A stretch of DNA of 64,000 nt from Rusavskia elegans (Eukaryota; Ascomycota; Lecanoromycetes; Teloschistales; Teloschistaceae): contig SAUG01000018.1 in assembly GCA_011316305.1 (NCBI GenBank), forward strand, positions 124,001 to 188,000. Direction: 5' to 3'. A program made the position numbers and the translations under genes. Below the pieces are notes generated by a model that saw only the letters and a program-made list of their open reading frames with translations, had not been told where the DNA came from and did no database searches. Positions 31,267-43,693 of the stretch are shown in pieces (position 1 is the stretch's first letter; each line of letters opens with the position of its first letter).

Positions 31267-32874
31267 ATGACTACAAATCGATTTGCACAAGCCCTTACTG
31301 AAAAGGAAAAGACGGAACCTCTGACTGCGGTCGATTCGGGCAACGACAGCACAGAAGCTTATGTTGATAACCAGGCTATCGACCCTGGTCTAAATCGAAG
31401 TATTACCCGCCGATTCGACTTACATATCATTCCATGGCTCTTCGGCATCTGGCTTCTGGCGTTCATAGATAGGTCCAATATAGGCAACGCCCGAATCGAT
31501 GGTCTGGCTAAGGATCTGGACCTGGACGGTGCCAAGTTCAATATCGCATTGACCGTCTTCTATGTCCCTTATATCCTGATCGATGTACCATCCAATTGGT
31601 TTGTCAAATATTTCGGCGCCAACTACTACCTACCGGGACTCCTTATCGCATGGGGCATTGTTGGGATGTGTACTGGCTTCGTGAAGGATTATGGCGGCTT
31701 ACTTGCTTGTCGATTCTTCCTTGGTCTATGCGAGGGCGGGCTACTTGGTGGCCTCATCCTCTACCTTTCCATGTTTTACCGGCGACACGAACTTCTGTTC
31801 CGAATCGGCATGTTTTACTGTGCTGCACCATTGAGCGGTGCCTTTGGGGGGCTTTTGGCTACGGGCCTGGCACAGATACGACACGGGGGCTATAATCGCT
31901 GGCCATGGATCTTCATCGTCGAAGGTGCAATTACGGTAGCGTATGGCCCAGTGGCTGTATGGTTTCTTCCTGCGACACCTAGCCATGCGACTTTCTTGAC
32001 GAAGGTCGAGAGGGAAGCTGCGGTGCATCGAATGGGACTCGATGCTCATGGAGCCAGTAAGGAATCCAAAGTTGAGTCTGAGAGGTTTTCCTGGCACTGG
32101 GTTAGTATCAGATGTCAGCTTTGACATGAACCGAGCTGATTTCCTTTAGGTACGAATGGCGATTCTCAATGTCAACACCATCGTCCTCAGCTTGAATTTC
32201 TTTGCGATTATCACCCCGTAAGATGGCACACCCACGGAATCATAACTGAAAAGCACACGACTGATCTCATTAGCATCTATTCGTTCTCTTTGTTTCTACC
32301 AAGTATCATCTCCAATCTTGGGTACAACAGCGTCAAGGCCCAACTATTTACCGTTCCACCGAATGTGGCAGGATTCTTCGCCGTCATCCTATGCACATTT
32401 TTATCCGACAAGATCAAAGGCAGAGGTCCAATCATGTTAGGATGTTGCTCCATCGCCATCATCGGCTACATCATGCTCCTGGTCAAGACAACCCCCTTAG
32501 TCCATTACGGAGGAACATTTCTGGTGGCAGTGGGTGTTTTTCCTAGCTCCCCAGCAGTCATGGGCTGGCTAGCCAACAATCTCGCTCCCCATTACGTGAG
32601 AGCTACTGGAACCGGCTTGCAAATCGCTATTGCCAATTGCGCAGCCTTCATCGCGACATTCACGTACTTGGAGAAGGATAAACCAGCTTATACCACCGGA
32701 CATTCAATTAATCTGGGCATGCTGGTTCTTTCACTTGCGTTGTCAACGACGCACATCCTGTATGTGAAGTGTGAGAATCGGAAGCGGGAGAAGGGAGGAC
32801 GGGACTATCGTCTTGACGAAGGTGACGAGGGCATGTTGGGCTATAAGCATCCGTCGTTCAGATATACGATCTGA
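31267..32874 (+). CDS. MFS transporter, anion:cation symporter (Dal5/Tna1-like) family
   Basis: Three exons (31267-32100, 32150-32217, 32274-32874) give 500 residues with about twelve helices. The family entry FDLHIIPWLFGIWLLAFIDRSNIGNA appears at about residue 52, then VPSNWFVKYFG, the CRFFLGLCEGG motif and the YRRHELLFRIGMFYC loop. In the C-terminal half, LSDKIKGRGPIML corresponds to a motif-A repeat and WLANNLAPHYVRATGTGLQIAIANC to the conserved ACS block. Relatives carry allantoate, nicotinate, pantothenate or other carboxylates with protons across the plasma membrane. The specific substrate cannot be read from sequence. Exon 2 is only 68 nt. Confidence 0.9.
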
Positions 32875-33227
32875 GTGGCTCTGCTATCTATCGTGTCGCT
32901 CAAGAGGCAGTACTTCGGCGCCGACGAGTCCAAGACCATTAAAACATTTTCCTGCCAGAATTACGCAATCCGGTGACGGTGGGTCGCCAACGCAACAAAT
33001 ATGCCGATGACCATCTGGGTGCAGAAATGCTAAGCTGTTTTGGGGCAAAAAAGACCTTGAATATGGTCTTAGGGCTTTCGATGACTTATATAGATAATGG
33101 TTAAGTGATCCAAAGTATCACCAGAGATTAAAACTAAAGAATTTACCTTGTATCACAAGACTTCAAAGAGCACCCTCAGTATATACAACAAAGAGCCACC
33201 GCACGACTCTCTTGTCCGACATATATC
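32875..33227. other. Convergent 3' flanks (transporter / ACBP)
   Basis: 353 bp between two convergent stop codons, AT-rich; probably 3' UTRs only. Confidence 0.4.
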
Positions 33228-33968
33228 TCACCTTGTGTCAAAGCCATATTTTACCTTTAACGAATCGACCAGCACGGCGTACGTCTCCTGCGCTTGCTCC
33301 GCCGTCACACCCTCATCGACAATCTCCTGCCAGGCATTGATCTTGGCTTTGCCCTAAAGGGCCGTCAGTCCCAGACACACAACGATGACCGAGGCAAAAT
33401 CATACAAGAAGATCAAAAGCCCCAGGCCTGGCTGCGACCGCGAATGGAGGATCTTGGATCCCTTGTTTGTAAAGTGCGTATAGCTACGATGAGTGATGCC
33501 TTCTTAGCATCACTATTCACTAAGAGGGAAAAGGGAAGGAGGAAAGCGAATGAGGGAAAATAAAAGGAAAGGGTTAAATAATGTACTTCAAGCATTTCTT
33601 CGTCAGTCGGGCGAGCTTTGAGATGGTGGATGTCGTTGACTGCTTGTTGGAACGCGAGGCTTTGGGATTGGCGAGGTTGTGATCCCTGTTCATCTGGGTA
33701 TTAGAGCTCAGATGCTTCATAGAGTCAGATAGATCGAGATAATTGTGTAAAGACAAGATGATAGATACTCTGGCTTTGAAGTAAATTGTTCAGAACGTTT
33801 TGATTGTATCTGATTCAGGGGCTGACCGGGGGTAGATTACCTTTGCCCCCCACCACTCTAGTGCATCTATCAGCTTCACATATCAGCGGAGGTTGTTGGA
33901 AGTTGAGCCAGTGAGTATACACTGTGGTATTGATACTTACAGTCGTGAAGCCGTTGCATTGTTTCCAT
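33228..33968 (-). CDS. acb1: Acyl-CoA-binding protein (ACBP), 5' end uncertain
   Basis: Three exons are clear: 33693 (or 33685) to 33587, 33483-33406 and 33353-33228, joined in phase 0. They code SLAFQQAVNDIHHLKARPTDEEMLE, LYALYKQGIQDPP and then GKAKINAWQEIVDEGVTAEQAQ, ending LKVKYGFDTR. This is the four-helix ACBP fold; the Tyr/Lys of LYALYKQ and Lys/Trp of KAKINAW contact the acyl-CoA. ACBP is a cytosolic carrier of long-chain acyl-CoA esters. An in-frame TAA at 33703-33701 shows that the start needs an upstream exon. One candidate is ATG 33968 with a perfect GTAAGT donor at 33940, giving 112 residues, but the 247-nt intron would be long for this window. No long open frame reveals this gene. 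Confidence 0.72.
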
Positions 33969-34179
33969 GGATGTTTGGATGTCTCAGGAGAACGATCAGA
34001 CGAAGACTGCCAAGTCTATCGAATTCAATGCCAAGAATTTGCGATGATCCTCCAAAAATAAACCCACTGTTCTTATTGTTTGTAGTCTAGACCGCCGTTC
34101 CTGGTGCTCGAAGAAGCCAACGATTTGCCTGTTCTACCCATGCAGTGCTTGCTATTCAGGAGTTCCTCCCGTCGCCATC

Positions 34180-35420
34180 ATGACGGAGGATGACATATAC
34201 CGTACATCGACCCAGTACCGGCTGTGGTCATTCACCCCAGAGACCCTGGCTTCACTACGCGCAACCACCAATGCTACGGCCGCTGATAGTGTCAGAGCTG
34301 CTTTCCGTAACCTGCAATCAAGCTCAGAGCAGCAGGTCAAAGACCGTACTGGCGGTGATGGATCAGGGATCGAGGTCGATTGCCTCACAATTGATGAGGA
34401 GCAAAAGATTGTCAGCTTCTATTGCCTCAAGACTCTGGAGTTCGTCGACTTTTGCGAATATCCAACCAACGTCAAGGTAGCTCTTGGGTCCGATGGGATG
34501 ATTGTCCAGAAGAGGCATGGCTAACGAGCTGTTGCATTTGCCAGGCCACCGCAGTGCAATACCTCAAGCGCTTCTACCTCACCAATTCTCCCATGACCTA
34601 TCATCCCAAGGAGATCATGCGGACGGCCGTTTACTTGGCCATGAAAGCGGAGGACAGCTTCCACAGCGTCAAGAGCTTTGCCGAGAAACTGGACGTCACG
34701 ACTGAAGACATCCTCGCTTCCGAGTTCCTTTTGACCCAAGGTCTGCGGTTCAACTTTGACGTAAGGCATCCATATCACGGCCTGGAGGGCGGCTTCATGG
34801 AGCTGCTGGCCTTTACTAATGATAAAGGAGAGGCTGCCCCTGCGATCAATAAGTCACCGAAAGACATACGTGACGAAATGTTTGACATGTCTCCGCCACC
34901 GGGCATCTCCACCAAGGCGAAGGATATCAAAGAGCTCGTGATACGCTGCCAGACGGCTCATGGGAGGGCGAAGGAGCTGCTCAAAACCTCTGCTTTGCTG
35001 ACGGATGCCTACTTCCTCTACTCGCCCTCTCAACTATGGCTTTCAACACTATTCATGGTCGATGAACCTCTGGCGCGTTTCTACCTCGACACCAAGCTAC
35101 CTCCAGCGTCCGACATCAAGCCCAAATTGTTTACAGTGTTGCGACAATGTGCCGAAATGCTCCGTTCGTCACCGGCAGCTCAGCCGGACAAAGAAGAGAA
35201 GAAGGAGCTCAAGAGAATACAAAAGAAGCTGGAACAGTGTCGCAATCCTCACAAGCTGGATCTTGTGGCAATAAACAAGGCACAGAAGCGGGATCCCGAC
35301 ATGGACGGAGGGGATGGATTAGATGAGAATGTTGCGAAGAGAAGAAAATTGGAGAGGGAGCAATCGATGAAGGAATCAGAGGACCTGTTTGGACCGGTCC
35401 TTGCTGATAAGAAAGGATGA
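34180..35420 (+). CDS. ccl1: Cyclin H homologue (CDK-activating kinase / TFIIH cyclin)
   Basis: Two exons (34180-34476 and 34545-35420) code 390 residues. The N-terminal MTEDDIYRTSTQYRLWSFTPE is the cyclin H signature helix. The first cyclin box covers about residues 75-190 and includes CEYPTNVK|ATAVQYLKRFYLTNS across the splice, HPKEIMRTAVYLAMKAED and LLTQGLRFNFDVRHPY. The second box (KELLKTSALLTDAYFLYSPSQLW) is followed by a charged C-terminus. Cyclin H (yeast Ccl1, fission yeast Mcs2) activates the CDK7/Kin28 kinase that phosphorylates RNA polymerase II and, in many species, other CDKs. Divergent from the ACBP gene over about 0.2 kb. Confidence 0.92.
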
Positions 35421-35660
35421 CCGTATCAAAATTGACTCTACAAGACATTCTTCTTTGACAGCATCAACGGGTACAGCCCATATCGATAAAACGAGATCTC
35501 CCAAACAATTGCGTTAGCGTATAACCTTCGCGCAATATCGTGCGCTACTTGGCGAGGTCCAATGTGAATTTTTCGTCCAAACGCCTTCCGCCATCAGACG
35601 TGAAGCGAAAGAAAAAGACTCTTATGTTGCAAAAACAAGGCAAAAGGCAAAAGAAGAAGC
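35421..35660. other. Cyclin H 3' flank
   Basis: 240 bp between cyclin H and the tRNA gene; no separate feature seen. Confidence 0.4.
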
Positions 35661-35748
35661 TCTCCATCTGGGAATCGAACCCAGGTCTCCCGCGCTTGCG
35701 GAGTGACACTCTGACAAGCGGAAATCATGACCACTAGACCAATGAAGA
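35661..35748 (-). tRNA. tRNA-Asp(GTC) with a 17-nt intron
   Basis: Read on the minus strand, the 7-bp acceptor stem is TCTTCAT with ATGGAGA (one G-T pair). The D-arm contains AGTGGTCA, the anticodon stem is TCCGC/GCGGG with loop TTGTCAC, and the T arm is CTGGG-TTCGATT-CCCAG. The anticodon GTC decodes Asp. A 17-nt insert (GAGTGTCACTCCGCAAG) sits after position 37, the normal place of nuclear tRNA introns. The mature body is 71 nt before CCA. Read on the plus strand it gives a misleading protein frame. Confidence 0.9.
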
Positions 35749-36822
35749 TATACCTCCACTTTGCGCGTACAGACCCTATATATTTTTGTTGTTTAATGTG
35801 CTGCTGTTTGTCTTGAGGTCTTTCTTCTTGTCCTCAAGCGCGGTGAGAAAAGCGCTAGCTCGAATCGGCTTAGTTTACCATACCTGGCGCCAAGGAATGC
35901 AGGGAAATCTTTGATTTAGGGTCGGCGATAGCGATTAGCCCTTGAGAGACTGGAAGCAGAGCTTCAGAGATATTGTCAAAATGTAGGTAATATATATTTA
36001 TCTCACGTTGTTCCAAGGTCATAGACTTATTCTATTTTTAAAGCTCGATCTGATATAATTATAGCTCATTTCACTTGGGGTTTGGCGATATAGACTGCGG
36101 AGATGCCGCTTGCAGCTTATCGTATTTTACGGAGCCCGACGACACTTTACCCCCCCCCACAATACTCTTGCTCGGGAATGTCGAACAGTTCGTACCCAAG
36201 GATACAAGGCCGGCAGAAAGGCCTAGAATACTCTCAGCTCGATGCAACCAAAGCGAATCGCAAGATTAACAATGAAAAGAGTTTTAATCTGGATAAAGCC
36301 GAACTATCGCAATCGAAATCCGAAGAAGACAAGGCTTGCTGATAGAAAGGAGTGGTTGTACAAAAGTTTCCTCTATGGCAGCAATTGATGTGAAGGCAAA
36401 CCCGATGTCAACGATTGAACGCTATCGACAACTCGCGACTGATACCCCAGGTTCCTTTGCAGCTATTGGCTGACTTGAGGCCAATGCATGTTGAGCTGAA
36501 GCTGTCAGGCAACAGCCACCAAGCTAGCTGTCTGAGGAAAAGTTCGCATTGCCAAAACGAGGCTGCAGCGATAGCTAGTGGGGGTACTCCCGTACCATGG
36601 ATGACTGCTAGGTAACCCTTCAGCCTGGTGAAACCCCGCCATAAAAGAGGTACCTCCCCGTTAATTTGGTTTGTTCAATTCAGGTCTCTCAGCAATCTAC
36701 TGTTCTGTTGGAGTCTCACAGGAATCAATAGGGGGCAAGTTCACGGCCGAAGAGCTACTTATTGAGTTCATCTGAATCTTTCATCGAACTCTATTGCGTT
36801 TCTATTGAGCTTCGCTTGCAAG
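35749..36822. other. 1.07-kb intergenic region
   Basis: Between the tRNA and the AAA ATPase gene. AT-rich around 35960-36070, with a run of ten C residues near 36150. Short plus-strand frames (36075-36342, 36415-36615) have no motif and are not called. Confidence 0.4.
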
Positions 36823-39800
36823 ATGGCAGAGACCAACACGTTACCAGCCAGTCCTCTGGACGATCTTGATGACATGGTCTATGTCTCCGACGGAGATAAG
36901 AGTACTTTGAAGGACAATGTAATGCAACCACCGTCGGACGTCCAGCCAGGTATGATCCCGGACATCAAGGCTTTCTATCCTGGCGAGAGAGATGACCGCA
37001 CTGGTCGAGACATCGTCACCGACAAACGCCCTGACGATTTACCTGAACCCGAGGAAACCGATGAGAACGGTCGTTATGCCCTTGTCGTACGCTATGTCCG
37101 CTGTTATGATGGCCGCAAGCAGTTGTCTATTTCTTCTATTGTCGTCCAGAGTCCTTTGCTCAAGAGGGTCCTGAGTTGGGTCTTGAAGGACTACCCCTGC
37201 ATGGCGCCGGAACTCGATCGACTGGAAGTCGTTTCTCCCTTCCGCCCTTTTGTTCACCGCTGGCAGCGCCTAGTCTACGCATTGCAGTGCGAGCAAGATC
37301 CGGAAACCAAGTCACACATCCGGCTCTTCTACGATGCACTCAAGACTGAGCTTGACTTGACTCTGGAAACCCGCGACGACTTCTTTGATCACAGTACCAT
37401 CACATTCAATGCTCTCTGGATGATCTTCTCACCGGGCGATATCGTCTTCACGACCCACAACAAGCGTCAGGTCGCGGCAAAAGTCATCGATAGCATGATC
37501 AATTCTGGCAGGTACGAAGATGTTTACCGTCTCGAGTGTGAGATGATTCACTGTGATGGGACGTCGTTTGGCTGGGGAAAGCACTGGTTCGATATTCCCG
37601 AATTCGCTGGCATGCGAAAGATCAACGACCTCCCCGTCTATCCCATAGACTTTCACCACAATGTCGACAAGATTACTCAAAGACTGATAAGCAAGGGCAA
37701 GGCATACGAGCGACTGTTGGGCGTTCACCATAAGCAGTACCGGGGAATAGCTCTTGATGGTCATCACCCCTTCTATGTGCGATGACCTGTGCTTGGCTGC
37801 ATGGTCACTGCTGACAGAGTTTTCAGGTCGATAGCCGGATTATGATCGACGGCGAAACCTATGCATGCCACAATCCTGATCGTCAGATTTTCTTGAAGCC
37901 CATGAAAAAGGTCAAGACCCCAGCTTTCTACAACGCTAAACCGTCGGAACAATCCGACTCATCCGATGATGACGAATCGGATACAGAAGCAACTTATAAG
38001 TCGAAGAAACCAGGTTCAGTACCTGCGTTGACTGACGAACAACTCATGCTTTGCGGCAATTCTGTCAGGGGCTACTCGCTTCGTAACAAGCGATGGCTCG
38101 ATTTCTTTGTGGATAATATCAACGACATTGATTGGAAGAAGAATGCTTGGGATGATGTCGTACTCGACACGGAGCAGAAATCACTCATCTTTTCAATGAC
38201 CGAAGGCCATCGCCTCAATCATAAGGGGCCCCAAACAAAGGGTTTGAATATTGTGATCTGCGGACCTACAGGCATTGGTAAAACCTTTGCCGTTGAGTCT
38301 GTCGCTGAGAGCCTGCGCGCTCCATTATTGCATCTTACTTCTGCCGACATTGATTTAGACCCGAGTGACCCCGATCTCGAGTCACCGTTCACGGATCTCC
38401 TGGAGATGTGCGGAAAATGGAACGCTATTCTGCTCCATGACGAGGTGCAGGGCAGTCTGGTCGGCAATAAGCTCGACAAGTATGGAAACGAATGTCTATG
38501 TAAGTATATAACACGCTTCTTCACATCCGATGTTTCAGTATATATTAGATGCCCTGTTGAATGAAGTATGAGATATCGTTGACTGACAATCGATTCACAG
38601 TGCTCATGCAAGCTCTTGAAACGCATTCTACAGCTTTCTTCGTCACTTGCGACTCCGCCGCAGAAGAGTGCATGAACGAACGTTTCCTCAGTCGATTCCA
38701 CGTGGCTCTGAATCTACCTGAGCTCACCACAGCCACAAGAGAAACCATCTGGCAAAATTGTCTCGAATCTCACAAGGATATCAGCTTCTTCGTGGACCGT
38801 AAAACGCTGGCTGGGTGGCCGCTGAATGGTCGTGAGATAAACAACGCCGTGACAGCTGCCAAGACTCTAGCTATAAACGGGACTCTAGACATGAAGCAAT
38901 TGGAACGAGTTATCCCTGCCAGCAAACGGCCTATCATGAGGGTTCCGATCGTTCAGGATCCCTGGGATTCTCCGCCAGCGTCAAAGGACAAGAAGAAAAA
39001 GAAGGTCAAGAAACCTATTGTTGATGAGGCTCTAGAGATCTTTGAAGAACCTACACACAGGGACGATGACGACTGGGGAAACTGGGGTACCTGGGGAATC
39101 AAGAAGAAGACAAAGAAAGACCCTGTCGAAAGCGAGTTTCCTGATGGTTTCGGCATCCGCCAAGAGCAAGTCATTGATAAGGAAGTTGACACCCAGGCCA
39201 TTCGTAAATGCCGAACGTCGGACTGGGTCGGTTTCGATGCCTATAAGCGCCTGAGCTCATCACCGCCGTTCTCGCCTCCGCTTAATTGGGGCAAGACCTC
39301 GACATGGGCATCTGGAGCCCTCGAAAACGACCCTGGCTGGGACTTCTCGAAGCCGAAAAAGTCAGAGAAAGGAAAGGACGCCGCTGCGAAGAAGCCCAGA
39401 ATTCCTGAGGCTGCAGACGCACCGCCTGTGCCAGAGATTGATGACAGCTGGGGAGATTGGCGTAGTAAGAAAGACAAGAACGCCCAACAGGCGACTTCTC
39501 CTTCGCATGAAGTCACAATGCCAGCAGAGGGCGTTGCCAAAAAAGATGTGCTGCCCCTGCCGGACATCGATGATGGATGGGGGAGCATTGGCCGCAAGAA
39601 GGAAACGAAGGCTAAGAAGATCAGCAATACAGAGCCCGAAGCGCCTCCCTCTGCGGAGGCAGCAACATCCTCGCAGCCCCTGCTACCACCAGTAGAGGTT
39701 GATGAGTGGGATTTCTGGGCTTCCAGCAAGAAGAGCAAGAAGGGCAAGAAGAAGGCTGTCATTGACGAGCCTTTGAGTCTTCCACCAGCCGCCGAAAGCA

Positions 39801-40069
39801 TTCTGGGACAGGACAACGGAATCAAGCCCTCCTTGCACTCAGGGCAGATCTGCGACATCCGCGGCATCAAACAGAACATTCTCGAGGGTGCCCATGGCCA
39901 AACATGCGGGACTTCATCTATTGAGCGTGGAGGTGCCACCACCATAAAGCCTGGCAGCAAAATTTTCTCCAAGGCAGTAGCCCAGCCCAGCCAGTGTCGT
40001 TTCTGTGGAGGGCGTTCAGATGCGAAGAAAGGACAATACTGCAAGCATTGCGGGGCTCATGTTTTATGA
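36823..40069 (+). CDS. Divergent fungal AAA ATPase with WG/KK repeats and a C-terminal double CxxC
   Basis: Three exons (36823-37776, 37827-38499, 38601-40069) code 1031 residues. The first ~320 residues form the N-terminal domain common to large fungal AAA proteins (FNALWMIFSPGDIVFTTHN, FYVDSRIMIDG). The ATPase core has Walker A GPTGIGKT (464-471) and Walker B ILLHDE (519-524). The sensor-1 position reads VTCD where relatives usually have TTN, while the SRFH arginine finger is kept. From about 690 a low-complexity tail repeats an acidic-W-G-x-W...KK unit at about 697, 823, 866 and 909. It ends in CRFCGG...YCKHCG (about 1007-1030), a likely zinc ribbon. Function unknown; the first intron has a weak GTGCGA donor. 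An earlier ATG at 36805 is in frame. Confidence 0.82.
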
Positions 40070-40700
40070 GGGAGGAATGAAGATGGTCTGCAAAGGGTGT
40101 GAAACGACGATGAAGGGGTCTAATAAGACGAAGGTCTTGAAACTTCCTTGTTGGGTTTGTGAGAGTCGGACATGAATCTGAGTTTGACAACATGGATGTG
40201 ATGGGGGAGAGCGAATGTGTCTTCCTTAGCTTTTATCGACCTACAGGTGAAGAAATGATGGCAAGATATTTTCGGTAGAACTCAATAACGTCAACACCTT
40301 TATCGGTACTCTCCAACGTGATTCACCGCATCTAGAATCTCTTGCTAGAATCTGTAATAAGTAGAGTATGAGAAAAGGGGCTCAGGAGACGGCTAGTCAG
40401 GCGAACCGCGGGCTGATTAGTCAGCGAACCCTGCACCAATTTTTCGCCGGTGACGCACAAAGCGGAAATCAGACGGGGGGTGTTTGAGGCTTCAACAACT
40501 CTCTTGTACTTGCTCTTTCTCTTTCCTCTTTCCGATAGCATTTCCTACTCAATCCGCGCCTCGGTCTATCACCACCAGCCTCCGTCTGCCCTACTCCAGA
40601 CTCTTGGAGCAAAGAAAAGCTCTTTGAGAGCTATCGACAAGCCCCACCCACGAATCCCAGGCTTGGATACAGATCCTTGATTGCATCAACAAAGGCCACC
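40070..40700. other. Intergenic, AAA ATPase to Arb1
   Basis: 631 bp between tandem genes. The part before Arb1 (about 40490-40610) is pyrimidine-rich, as expected for a fungal 5' leader. No other feature. Confidence 0.4.
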
Positions 40701-42728
40701 ATGGTGTCCGCTTCAAAGGCTGCTCGGCAGGCCAAGCGTGCCGAAGACGGTAAAGACAAGAAGAAGACCGTTGCCTCCAAGGTCGGCTCCAAGGCCGCTT
40801 CCAACAATGCCTCGACAGCGTCTTCAGTGAACGGGGATGAGACACCTCCCATGATGGATGGCGATGGAGACCCTCTACCCAACGAAGACGAACCGGCGAC
40901 AACAGATGAGAAGATGTCAAAGGTTACCAAATTGACCGCCCAGATGGACAAACATGGTCTCTCGGACAGGGTGACGACGGGTGTCTTGGCCTCCCTGGCA
41001 CAAAGTCGAGATGTCAAAATCACCTCGGCCTCCCTTGTCTTCCACGGAAAAGTTCTTATCACAGACACAACGCTCGAGCTCAACTATGGTCGACGATACG
41101 GTCTTTTGGGCGAAAACGGTTGTGGGAAGTCTACCCTGCTGAAAGCAATCGACAAGCGAGAATACCCTATCCCAGAGCATGTCGATCTCTACCTCCTGAA
41201 CGAAGGCGCTCCTCCCAGTGATCTGGGCGCTCTAGAATGGGTGGTAAGGGAAGCTGAGAATGAGATGGAACGACTGGATAAGCGCGCGGAAGAGATCCTG
41301 GAGAAGAACGGCCCGGAGGATCCTATACTGGAAGATCTATATGAGGTAATTATACGTCCCATCCAGAATATGGGCTCGACTGACCTTTCCAGCGTATGGA
41401 AACCATGGATCCGTCGACCTTCCAAACCAGAGCCTCCCTTATCCTTACCGGTCTCGGATTCAACAAAAAGACGATACACAAGAAGACAAAAGACATGTCA
41501 GGAGGATGGCGTATGCGGGTAGCTTTGGCCAAGGCATTGTTTGTCAAGCCGTCACTACTGTTGCTTGATGACCCCACCGCCCATCTGGACCTGGAAGCCT
41601 GCGTGTGGCTGGAAGAATATCTGAAGAAATGGGACCGCACACTCATCCTCGTTTCCCATAGTATGGACTTCTTAAACGGTGTCTGTACAAACATGATTGA
41701 TATGCGCATGAAACAACTCATCTACTACGGCGGCAACTACGATACCTACATGAAGACACGTTCCGAACAAGAGACCAACCAAATGAAAGCATATACCAAG
41801 CAACAGGACGAAATCCAGCACATCAAGAAGTTCATCGCTTCTGCGGGGACCTACGCCAATTTGGTCAGACAAGCAAAGTCACGACAAAAGATCCTTGACA
41901 AGATGGAGGCTGATGGATTCATACAACCGGTACACCAAGATCGAGTCTTCACCTTCCGCTTCGCAGACGTCGAGAAACTACCTCCTCCTGTCCTCTCATT
42001 CGATGACGTTACCTTCGGTTATAGCGGTAAACCAGCAGATAATCTCTACGAGAACCTTGACCTTGGTGTCGATATGGATAGCAGAACAGCCCTCGTAGGC
42101 CCTAATGGTGTTGGCAAATCAACTTTACTGCGTCTCATGACCGGCAAGATCTCTCCAGTCTCGGGTACGGTGCAACGGCACACTCATCTCAAGCTCGGGC
42201 TTTACAGTCAGCATTCTGCCGAACAGCTTGACCTGACGAAGTCTGCTCTGGACTTCGTAAGGGACAAGTACTCGGAGAAGAGTCAGGATTATCAGTACTG
42301 GCGACAGCAATTAGGGCGATACGGCTTGTCTGGAGAATCACAGACTGCTCTGATGGGTACCTTGTCCGAAGGCCAGAAGAGTAGGATCGTGTTTGCGTTG
42401 TTGGCTATTGATGGACCAAACATGCTGCTTTTGGATGAACCTACTAATGGATTGGATATCCCAACGATTGATTCTTTGGCTGATGCCATCAACGCGTTCA
42501 GTGGTGGTGTTGTGGTTGTCTCTCATGACTTCCGGTAAGCTCCATAATATCAAGGGCAATCTTTTTTGGACGAGCTGGGTGGCTAATTGTACGATTCCTA
42601 GATTGCTCGACAAGATCGCTAAAGATATCATGGTGTGTGAGAACAAGACTATCAAGCGGTGGGATGGCACCATTGGCGAGTACAAGAATCACCTGCGGAA
42701 GAAAATGGTTACGATGGGACAGGTCTGA
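40701..42728 (+). CDS. arb1: ABC-F ATPase Arb1 (ribosome biogenesis/export)
   Basis: Three exons (40701-41345, 41393-42534, 42602-42728) code 637 residues. After a Lys/Ala-rich N-terminus there are two ABC cassettes and no membrane domain. Cassette 1 has GENGCGKST, signature MSGGW and [22 protein letters not shown]. Cassette 2 has GPNGVGKST, signature LSEGQKSRI and [21 protein letters not shown]. The end [23 protein letters not shown] is typical of Arb1/ABCF2. Yeast Arb1 shuttles between nucleus and cytoplasm and is needed for 40S and 60S maturation. In cassette 1 the Walker B Glu of DEPT is replaced by Asp (DDPT), as in this subfamily. The ATG at 40701 has a strong context (CCACCATGG). Confidence 0.95.
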
Positions 42729-43693
42729 TAAGACTCACTTTACACTGGGCAAAACTTGGACGAAGGAAATGAGCAGTGGATGGACAGCACGTAAAGGACG
42801 AATAAAGATCATGACCGATTACAGGCATTGGCAGACCATGGTAGAGGCGAACTAGACAAAAGGCGTTTAGGGATACCAGATAGATCTTGAATCCAGGTGA
42901 GTAGCAACTTACGTTTCTTTGCATAGCGCTCCTTTATGCCTCTACTGACTGATCACGTGCGTCTTTGCTCTCTCTTTATTCGCATCGCGCGCCCATGACA
43001 GTCCTTTATGCCAACGTGTGTTCGGTCATGCAGCTTTCAAGATCTCATCACTCTTGCTGTCATCATAGTTATCAACTTCAACACTACGCTACTTTCTCTT
43101 TCGTCCCAACACTCGCTGTGTATGGAAACGTCAGAAATTTGATTCACTGTTGCGGTTTCTCTCAGTATATATGTCGTTCTCCGCTCCTCCACTCCTTACC
43201 ACTCGCGATTGCTGCCAGCAGTACAGTGGACACCTGAAAGCTGACCAAGATGGGTTTGTCGTTGCTGTTCGTCATTTTCAGGTTCTACTATGATACCTCT
43301 GTCAAGGGTCTCATCCTATATTTTTGTTCAATATAGAATGCAGCCCATACAACAGTAATCTCACCTCACCGTATACCTAATCGTGTCACTTCTCTCTACA
43401 GATTTGTGCCGCAACACCCTTCTCTCACCACGGAAGAAACCTGTTGTGGGAGTTTACTGTCGAGGTTGAAGGGGGGCATATGGCGAGCCCTTCTTCCTTT
43501 CCTTCTCCTTTCCTTCTCCTTCCTTACATACATCGATTCCTCGACTTCCGTCATTGGTATTCGACATTTTCTTATCCAGGGGTTGCTTTCTTGTGCTTGT
43601 TGTTCTTGGACGTATACGTCTGTCCATCGTCGTCAGGTAGACAGGGATTACGTGTGCCTTTGAGTTCCGTTGGGCTAGCTCAGAATATCGGAG
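42729..43693. other. 965-bp leader region of the coiled-coil gene
   Basis: Pyrimidine-rich, with possible 5' UTR exons. An ATG in strong context at 43250 is followed directly by GTTTGT, and CTACAG/TTTCAG acceptor-like sites lie at 43284-43401. No coding gene could be assembled. Confidence 0.35.

Noticed and set aside
35540..35737. 65-codon plus-strand frame ending SIWESNPGLPRLRSDTLTSGNHDH
   Set aside because: Antisense translation of the tRNA-Asp gene.
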